NCBI RefSeq assembly: GCF_018294505.1
Contig: NC_057807.1
Span: forward strand, 139,654,747 to 139,718,746
Length of the DNA: 64,000 nucleotides
Reading direction: 5' to 3'
Origin: Triticum aestivum
Taxonomy: Eukaryota; Streptophyta; Magnoliopsida; Poales; Poaceae
The notes beneath the pieces are model-generated. The model was not told where the DNA came from, did not search any database, and was given only the letters and a program-made list of their open reading frames with translations. The translations under genes and the position numbers were made by a program. Positions 57,137-64,000 of the stretch are shown here, in pieces. Each line of letters starts with the position of its first letter. Position 1 is the first letter of the stretch.

Positions 57137-57865
57137 GATCTCGGGACGAGATCCTCTTGTAGTGGTGGAGTGTTGTAACACCCCGGATGTAACTTTCCAT
57201 CTTTGTAACTCCAACTCTTGCCATTTTCGGCTATGTGCTATGTTATTCCCTCCGTGGTTGGGTTTTGTTTTTCATTTTGCTTTTGTTCATGTCATGCATC
57301 TCATATCATGTCATCATGTGCATCTCATTTGCATACGTGTTCGTCTCATGCATCCGAGCATTTTCCCCGTTGTCCATTTCGCAATCCGACACTCCCACGT
57401 GCACCGGTGCCCCCCTCTTGTATCTTTTCGTGTGCGGGCATTGAACGTTCTCGGAATGGACCGAGCCTTGCCAAGTGGCCCTGGTATAGCACCGGTAGAC
57501 CACCTGTCAAGTTTCGGGTCATTTGGACCTCGTTTGGTACTCCAACGGTTAATCGCACTCTCGCAAAGGCCTCTTTTAAGTTGCAGCCCAACATCCCATC
57601 CAAAGTGGCCCAAAACCCAGCAAACTCCCCTCCATGCTCTCGGTCGTTCGATCACGATCGTGTGGGCGAAAACCGCACTTCATTTGGAGTCTCCTAGCTC
57701 CCTCTACCTATAAATATAGACCCCATTTCCAAATCCCGGATCAAACCACCCTAACCCTAGCTCCCCGCACCTCGCGCTGCGCCAGACACGTCCTGTCCGG
57801 CCGGACGAAAATCCCGCCGCCGCCGCCGCCCAATCGGGGCGCGCCACGTCGCCACCCGGGCCGCC

Positions 57866-58476
57866 NNNNNNNNNNNNNNNNNNNNNNNNNNNNNNNNNNN
57901 NNNNNNNNNNNNNNNNNNNNNNNNNNNNNNNNNNNNNNNNNNNNNNNNNNNNNNNNNNNNNNNNNNNNNNNNNNNNNNNNNNNNNNNNNNNNNNNNNNNN
58001 NNNNNNNNNNNNNNNNNNNNNNNNNNNNNNNNNNNNNNNNNNNNNNNNNNNNNNNNNNNNNNNNNNNNNNNNNNNNNNNNNNNNNNNNNNNNNNNNNNNN
58101 NNNNNNNNNNNNNNNNNNNNNNNNNNNNNNNNNNNNNNNNNNNNNNNNNNNNNNNNNNNNNNNNNNNNNNNNNNNNNNNNNNNNNNNNNNNNNNNNNNNN
58201 NNNNNNNNNNNNNNNNNNNNNNNNNNNNNNNNNNNNNNNNNNNNNNNNNNNNNNNNNNNNNNNNNNNNNNNNNNNNNNNNNNNNNNNNNNNNNNNNNNNN
58301 NNNNNNNNNNNNNNNNNNNNNNNNNNNNNNNNNNNNNNNNNNNNNNNNNNNNNNNNNNNNNNNNNNNNNNNNNNNNNNNNNNNNNNNNNNNNNNNNNNNN
58401 NNNNNNNNNNNNNNNNNNNNNNNNNNNNNNNNNNNNNNNNNNNNNNNNNNNNNNNNNNNNNNNNNNNNNNNNNNNN
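57866..58476. other. Assembly gap in 3' LTR
   Basis: 611 Ns in the GC-rich part of the LTR, at the place corresponding to the gap in the 5' LTR. Confidence 0.98.
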
Positions 58477-60107
58477 CCCGGCGCCGGCGAGTCCCGCCGC
58501 CCGTTCTCGCCTCCGGCCGCGTCGCCGCCGCCCGGTCCCGCTCCGGCCGCCGCCCCGGCCTCTCCTCCCTCCGGCCCGAGCTCCGGCCGGCGAACCTCGA
58601 ACAGCGCGCCCAGATCCGATCAGGACAAACGCGACGGTTGACTTTTTTCCCGACCCCCGAAACCCACTAAGTCCTTTTCTGCCAATATATTGTTGCATTT
58701 TCATCGCATCACATCTTTGCACCCGTGGCTCCGTTTTGGGCGTGTAGCATATCAAATTGTTCGCCTCGAAGAGTACATCATTTCATTCCATTGCATCATT
58801 TACATTTGAGCTCATCTTGATGCCCTAAATGCTGTTGGAAGAGGGCTATGTGATGTTAGTTTCTGTTTCTTAGCAGAACTTGCACTTTTGTCATTTTTGC
58901 CATGATTAATGTGTGCACCTTATGAACTTGAGTCCTACATATGTTTTGATCTATGCCATGCCAGCTTTACAGGGGTGTATGCCATGTATTTTTGTGATCT
59001 ATGTGGTGACTAGCACAAGCATGCAAAATAGGCTTCGTGATATTGCTGTTTTAGTCCCTGTTCTGCTGTTATTGTGATGCCATGTAAACATGTTGCTACA
59101 GAGAGATCCATGCATATTTAGAGATACTTAAGTAAGGGTGTTTTGAACATATGGTTATGCTCTATCCATTCATGCCCTTGTTTGAAATTATGGAGTAGTC
59201 TAGCATGTCATTTTTGTGCTCTACTTTTGCTTCAAAATGTTTCCTGGCAGATTGTTCACATGATATTCAATTTTCACAAGGTTGTTGTAGTTGATCCGTG
59301 TGTGCTATGATGTTGTTCTTGCCATGTATAGCTTTTATGCCATGTCTTTTGGATGGGTGTATGCTTAGTTTATCATGAGATGCTCCGTAGTGAGTGCATC
59401 GAGCTCACGAACATGCCTACTTGTTATCTGTCAATGCCATGCCCAGTTTGCTGAATCTGTTAACGAAACTTGCTATGTTTACATTCATGCCATTATTTCT
59501 TCTGGTCCTTTTTGGCTTATGGTCAGTAAGGGACTTTTGATCTATGCTTTGAGTAGATTCATGCCATGCCTTGTTTTGCTATTATAAGTTCCTATAGCAT
59601 GTAGATAACTTGCTCTGAACATTGCTTCCTGATGTTGTTTATGCCATGTCCAGCCTGATATTTTTTTGCACTTCCACCATGCTTGTTTGGACCTGTTATG
59701 ATGTGATTTAGCCATAGCTCAGTGTTCCTCTTTTGTTAAGCATCTCCTGTAGATCACTGCCATGTGCTTTGTTTGTATGTTGGGGTGCTGTAGCATAGTT
59801 TCTTGTTGCATGCTAAGTAGCATCGTGCTGTTAATCGCAGATTTGTGCCCTTATTGTTTTGCTTGCCGTTCGCAAACCGTGCATCCATTTCCGGTGATCT
59901 TTATATCGATTTCAACCGAAATCATCTCATCTTTCCAGCGGCATACTTGGTTTGCCAAGTTGATGCCTTGTTCATCATTTTCCTCCCGAAGCACGCATAT
60001 GCATTGCATATCACATCTCGCATATCATGTCATGCATTGCATCTTGTTGCTTGCGCATTGCACCGTGATTTATTGTGGCTCCTTTGCTTGTGTTCTTTCT
60101 TGGGTAG

Positions 60108-60196
60108 AGCCGGGAGACGAGTACGTGAACGAGGAACCTGTTGAGAACGCTTACGAGGATCCAGCCTTCGACTACTCTGAGAACCTTGCAGGCAAG
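60108..60196 (+). other. Acidic LTR mini-frame, copy C (3' LTR)
   Basis: Same 89-nt segment as 50055-50143 with one silent change (GCC for GCT). It is followed by GTGATC, a possible splice donor. Confidence 0.5.
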
Positions 60197-63100
60197 GTGA
60201 TCAAACCTTCGAAATCATTACTATCTCTGCTTGCTAGTATTCGCTCTTTCGCTATGTTAGCCCTACCTGCCTTTGTTTACCATGCCTACCTATTGCCATG
60301 TTAAACCTCTAACCATCCTGTCCTAGCAAACCCTTTGTCTGGCTATGTCACCGCTTTTGCTCAGCCCCTCTTATAGCATTGTTAGTTGCAGGTGAAGATG
60401 AAGTTTGTTCCAGGTCGGAACGTGGTTACTTTGGGATATCATAATATCTCATGTTTATTTTAATGCACCATATATACTTGGTAAAGGGTGGAAGGCTCGG
60501 CCTTATGCCTGGTGACTTGTTCCACTCTTGCCGCCCTAGTTCCGTAAACTGGTGTTATGTTCCTTGATTTTGCGTTCCTTACACGGTTGGGTGATTTATG
60601 GGACCCCCTTGACAGTTCACTTTGAATAAAACTCCTCCAGCAAGGCCCAAACTTGGTTTTACCATTTGCCACCTATACCCTTTTTCCCTTGGGTTTTCGC
60701 GAGCCCGAGGGTCATCTTTATTTTAGCCCCCCCCCCCCGGGCCAGTGCTCCTTCGAGTGTTGGTCCGAACCGAGCAACCTGCGGGGCCACCTCAGGGAAA
60801 CTTGAGGTTTGGTTTTACTCGTAGCTTGACTCATCCGGATGTGCCCTGAGAACGAGATATGTGGAGCTCCTATCGGGATTTGTCAGCACAATCGGGCGGC
60901 TTTGCTGGTCTTGTTTTACCATTGTCGAAATGTTTTGCAAACCGGGATTCCGAGACTGATCGGGTCTTCCCGGGAGAAGGTTTATTCCTTCGTTGACCGT
61001 GAGAGCTTATGATGGGCTAAGTTGGGACACCCCTGTAGGGTATATGATCTTTCGAAAGCGGTGCCCGCAGTTATGAGGCAGATGGGAATTTGTTAATGTC
61101 CGGTTGTAGATAACTTGACACTTGACTTCATTAAAATGCATCAACCGTGTGCGTAGCCGTGATGGTCTCTTCTCGGCGGAGTCCGGGAAGTGAACACGGT
61201 TTGAGTTATGCTTGACGTAAGTAGTTTCAGGATCACTTCTTGATTGCTTCTAGCTTCTCGACCGACGCGCAGCTTCTCTTCTCGCTCTCACTTGCGTATG
61301 TTAGCCACCATATATGCTTAGTGCTTGCCACAGCTCCACCATATTGCCTTTTCCTACCTATGAGCTTATATAGTCTTGATCTCGCGGGTGTGAGATTGCT
61401 GAGTCCCCGTGGCTCACAGATTCTACCAAAACAGATGCAGGTGCCGAGGATACTGTCGCAGATGGCGCAACCGAGCTCAAGTGGGAATTTGATGAGGCCC
61501 TTGGTCATTACTATGTATCGTTTCCGGATGATCAGTAGAGGTGCCCAGTCGGGACGATCGGGGATCGGTGTAGCATTTGGGGTAGTCTTGTTTTATTTTG
61601 GTTCCGTAGTCGGACCTTGAGTGTATTCTGGATGATGGATGTTTATTTATGTATTGTGTGAAGTGGCGACTATAAGCCAACTATGTATCTTTTCCCTTAT
61701 GTGTTACATGGATTGTGCGAAGATTACCTCACTTGCGACATTGCTTTCAATGCGGTTATGCCTCTAAGTCGTGCTTCAACACGTGGGAGATATAGCCGCA
61801 TCGAGGGCGTTACACATACCAGGATTGGAAGTGACAGCATCCTCCATTTCTTGATCTTCAGGTTTGGTCGAGGTCTCAGAACTAGCAGCACTGCAGTTTC
61901 AAAAATCAGTCGGTCAGCGAACGAATCGACCAAGAGTAAATCCATGTGAAACAAGAAGACACAAATTATGCCATTACCCAGCAATAGTTGGAATCGCCAT
62001 CCTCATCTTCGGCAGGGCCTTCGTCGGTTTTGACGACGCCACTCGAGAGTTGCTTCGATGCTTTCTCAGTCGGCGCCGGAGAGGTCGTCCGAGGACGTTT
62101 GGTTGATTGCACAACAGGCACTACCCCGTTGCCGCGCTCGATTGCAAGGTCATGGACGAGCTTGGTTCTCCTTTCAGTACAGGGAGGTGCGACTTCCTCC
62201 TCCTCTTCCTCCTCCTCTTCCTCATCAGAGCCAGCATCATCATCACCCTCATCGCCATCCGATTCCCACTCCTCCTGACTTTCACCTCCACTTCCTTCCT
62301 CCTCCTCGGTCTGTGCTTGCGCCCCGTTGGGCATCGAATAAAACTCAGTAGTGATTTGAAAGACAACAAAACAAGACAAAAGTCAATCGACTGATTTGCA
62401 GCAAAATAGAATGAATGAAACAGGATCATAGTCGGAGATAAGTGGTCATACCTTGTCCGGTTCATAAGACTGGTCGAGTGGTGGGATCCTCCTAGCTCCA
62501 CGAGGGTTATCTTTGTTCCCTGTGATGGCAGTCATCCACCTCTCCAGTGTGGCATCGTCGATCTCCTCTGGGTGGACCCGAGTGGTGTCTTCAGTACCAG
62601 AGTACAACCACATTGGGTGGCCTCGGTATTGGAGTGACTGAATGCCCCGTCGAAGGAAAACCTCTAGAAGATCCATGCCAGTGACCCCGTCGCGAATGAG
62701 TTGGACTACACGCTCCATCAACATTTTAACCTGAGCCTTCTCCTCCGGAAGCACCTTCAGAGAGGACAGCTTGTTCACTCGACTCATGGAGAAAGGAGGG
62801 AGCCCAGTCGACTGGTCTTGGCAGTAGAACCAGGTCGACTGCCACCCTCTAAATGACTCGGAAGGGTCATGGCTGGAAAAGCACTCTTACTCCTCATCTG
62901 GACCCCAAGACCCCCATACATCTGGATTACTTGGTTTCTCTTGTCATTTGGATTAGCCTTTTTCACCGTCTAAGAGCGACAAGTGAATATGTGTTTGAAG
63001 AGGCCCCAGTGCGGCCGACAACCCAAGAAGTTTTCGCACAAAGACACGAAAGCGGCGAGATAGGCAATGGAGTTGGGTGTGAATTGATGAAGTTGTGCCC

Positions 63101-63551
63101 TAAAGAAGTTCAGAAACCCCTGAAAGAAAAGATTCGGCGGCAGAGAAAACCCGCGATCGACATGGGTGGCTAAGAGGACACACTCACCCTCCTGACGCTG
63201 CGGCTGCCACTCCGTCCCCGGAAGCCTTGCTGACCCATGGGAGATCAGCCCTTCATTGGCCAGGTCGTCGACGTCCTTCTGGGTGATGGTCGAGCGGATC
63301 CAATCACCCTGGATCCAACCTTGCGGCAGGCTGGACCGCGACGAGGATCCGCCCCAACTGGTCGCTCTCCCCTTCGCCTTCGCCGTCGCCTTCTTCGCCC
63401 GCTCCAAAGCCGCCGTCTTCTCCTTCACCATTGTCGCCAGCAAAGCAGGCACAGAGCAGCGGCGATGAGCAGGTGGTGAGCGCAACAGGTGAATCTGAGG
63501 ACGGGAGAGGAGAAAATGAGGGTGCACTGTTCAAAAAAAACCCGCCCGACG

Positions 63552-63560
63552 CCTTATATG
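63552..63560 (-). promoter_or_regulatory. TATA box of split antisense gene
   Basis: On the minus strand CATATAAGG, about 125 bp upstream of the ATG at 63431. Confidence 0.45.
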
Positions 63561-63965
63561 AAGTCGCTTCCGAGTGGCTGACTGGTAGGCCCGGGCAATC
63601 CTGTCAAATCCCGCAACAGTCGCGTGCGCGATACGTGGTGAAAAAGGCGGCACGAAGATCGAGGCATCTTCGCCTTATCCCATCCGAGTACCGCGGCCCT
63701 CTCTGCTTCGCGCGCTTCCCGAAATTCGGATCCCACTAAATCCGCTAACAGCAGAGCAACTTGTCAGACGGCAGATTTCCTCCGATCCGTCGCTCGGAAA
63801 TCTCCAAGGTCATAAAGTTCACTCGACAGATGTAAAGAATGGATCAAGGCGACTGAAAGATTGAAAAGTCATTGATCCAGAGTAAGACACACTCGCAGCT
63901 CAAAAATAGGTCGTAAAGATTATCAACGTCTTCCTCACTCAAACATCGATCCATTCGGGGGCTAA
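63561..63965. other. 3' subterminal region of Tat-lineage element
   Basis: About 400 bp between the antisense promoter and the 3' LTR. It ends with the polypurine-like ATTCGGGGGCTAA. Short frames only. Confidence 0.5.
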
Positions 63966-64000
63966 TGATGAAGTCATGTACCTAGGGTAGGGTCATGGAC
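63966..64000 (+). repeat. 3' LTR of Tat-lineage element (first 35 bp)
   Basis: TGATGAAGTCATGTACC onward, identical over all 35 bases to 27783-27817. The rest is outside the window. Confidence 0.88.

Larger units (their letters stand above)
47091..61814 (+). mobile_element. Tekay-type chromovirus with 4.6-kb LTRs
   Basis: 14,724 bp, TGTAACACCCC...GGGCGTTACA, flanked by CATAC (47086-47090 and 61815-61819). LTRs 47091-51757 and 57174-61814, PBS near 51761, gag and pol 52686-57136. A chromodomain at the C-terminus of integrase (about 56970-57130; HPVAILEETERK, KWSHHSDREATWELEDHL) assigns it to the chromoviruses, and the overall pol fits the Tekay/Del clade. It is inserted in an intron of the antisense gene of the element at 27783. 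Pol has several lesions. Confidence 0.9.
57174..61814 (+). repeat. 3' LTR of chromovirus (contains assembly gap)
   Basis: 4641 bp with 611 Ns (57866-58476). Preceded by the purine-rich AGTGGTGGAGTGT. It differs from the 5' LTR at very roughly 50-60 positions over about 4 kb by eye, mostly transitions. Confidence 0.9.
35896..63431 (-). pseudogene. Seven-exon antisense gene, split by two insertions
   Basis: Probable exons on the minus strand: 63431-62452, 62343-61978, about 61890-61820, 47022-46652, 46073-45959 (115 bp), 45881-45594, and 45514-45154 continuing at 36024-35896. Boundaries are GT-AG; the junction into exon 3 is out of phase with the obvious acceptor, so that exon start is uncertain. 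Exon 1 has the PF04195-like domain (FFQGFLNFFRAQLHQFTPNSIAYLAAF, spread over two lines of evidence: order and W-F-Y segment). Exon 2 is Glu/Asp-rich, exons 5-6 are coiled coil, exon 7 holds the C-terminal ALWPGD region. Lesions: TAG at 62972-62970 and a frameshift near 62860. The chromovirus sits in intron 3, the copy-2 Tat-type element in exon 7. Confidence 0.7.
27783..64000 (+). mobile_element. Tat-lineage gypsy element with antisense gene, doubly interrupted
   Basis: 5' LTR 27783-28309, PBS 28312, gag, PR, RT, RNase H, INT, minisatellites (34640-35690), a seven-exon antisense gene and the first 35 bp of the 3' LTR (63966-64000). Two younger elements interrupt it (36025-45153 and 47091-61814). 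Without them about 12.4 kb is in view. RT, the RNase H type and INT fit the Tat (Retand-like) lineage. The sense strand is rich in GTCGAC and CGACT motifs. The sense frames have several lesions, so it is probably defective. Left flank CCGAC at 27778-27782; the right flank is outside the window. Confidence 0.85.

Overview
The window reads as an intergenic, repeat-saturated piece of a large grass genome, most likely a Triticeae species (wheat, barley or Aegilops). I see no host protein-coding gene, tRNA, rRNA or CRISPR array. Nearly every base belongs to a nested stack of transposable elements, several resembling Triticeae families (a Sabrina-like Athila element, a BARE/Angela-like copia LTR, long-LTR chromoviruses, Tat-lineage gypsy elements with antisense genes). 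Family names are from memory and should be checked against TREP.

Layout: (1) 1-2908, a long gypsy LTR in reverse, cut by the window edge. (2) 2909-3860, a copia LTR fragment in reverse, carrying an 841-bp foldback MITE (2927-3767) with a perfect 9-bp target duplication. (3) 3861-4367, a LINE reverse transcriptase fragment. (4) 4368-26935, a decayed Athila-type element in reverse. Into it jumped a long-LTR gypsy, now a solo LTR (7026-19548, duplication CCTCT), and into that solo LTR jumped a Tat-type element (10614-19147, duplication CCCCT). (5) 26936-27782, one end of a Mutator-like element. (6) 27783 to beyond 64000, a Tat-lineage element with gag, PR, RT, RNase H and INT, then minisatellites, then an antisense gene. 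It is split by a second copy of the Tat-type element (36025-45153, duplication GCCAC) and by a Tekay-type chromovirus (47091-61814, duplication CATAC). Both LTRs of that chromovirus contain assembly gaps (47802-48454 and 57866-58476).

Two signals stand out. First, all three Tat-type elements carry a multi-exon gene on the strand opposite gag-pol. Each has its own TATA box, canonical GT-AG introns, an N-terminal 'putative gypsy type transposon' domain and a central coiled coil that includes an exon of exactly 115 bp in every copy. In the copy at 10614-19147 this antisense gene is fully open (829 codons after splicing), although the sense gag-protease of the same element is broken and RT and INT are absent. 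Second, three different long-LTR gypsy families each carry, inside the LTR, a short acidic reading frame of 70-89 nt that follows an acceptor-like TAG and ends in P/A-G-K. This looks like a conserved LTR-encoded peptide or exon.

The two short-LTR Tat-type copies are mosaics: LTRs and flanking internal ends are nearly identical, while the cores have diverged strongly. Many premature stops in the window look like CAG to TAG or CGA to TGA changes, as expected for heavily methylated DNA.
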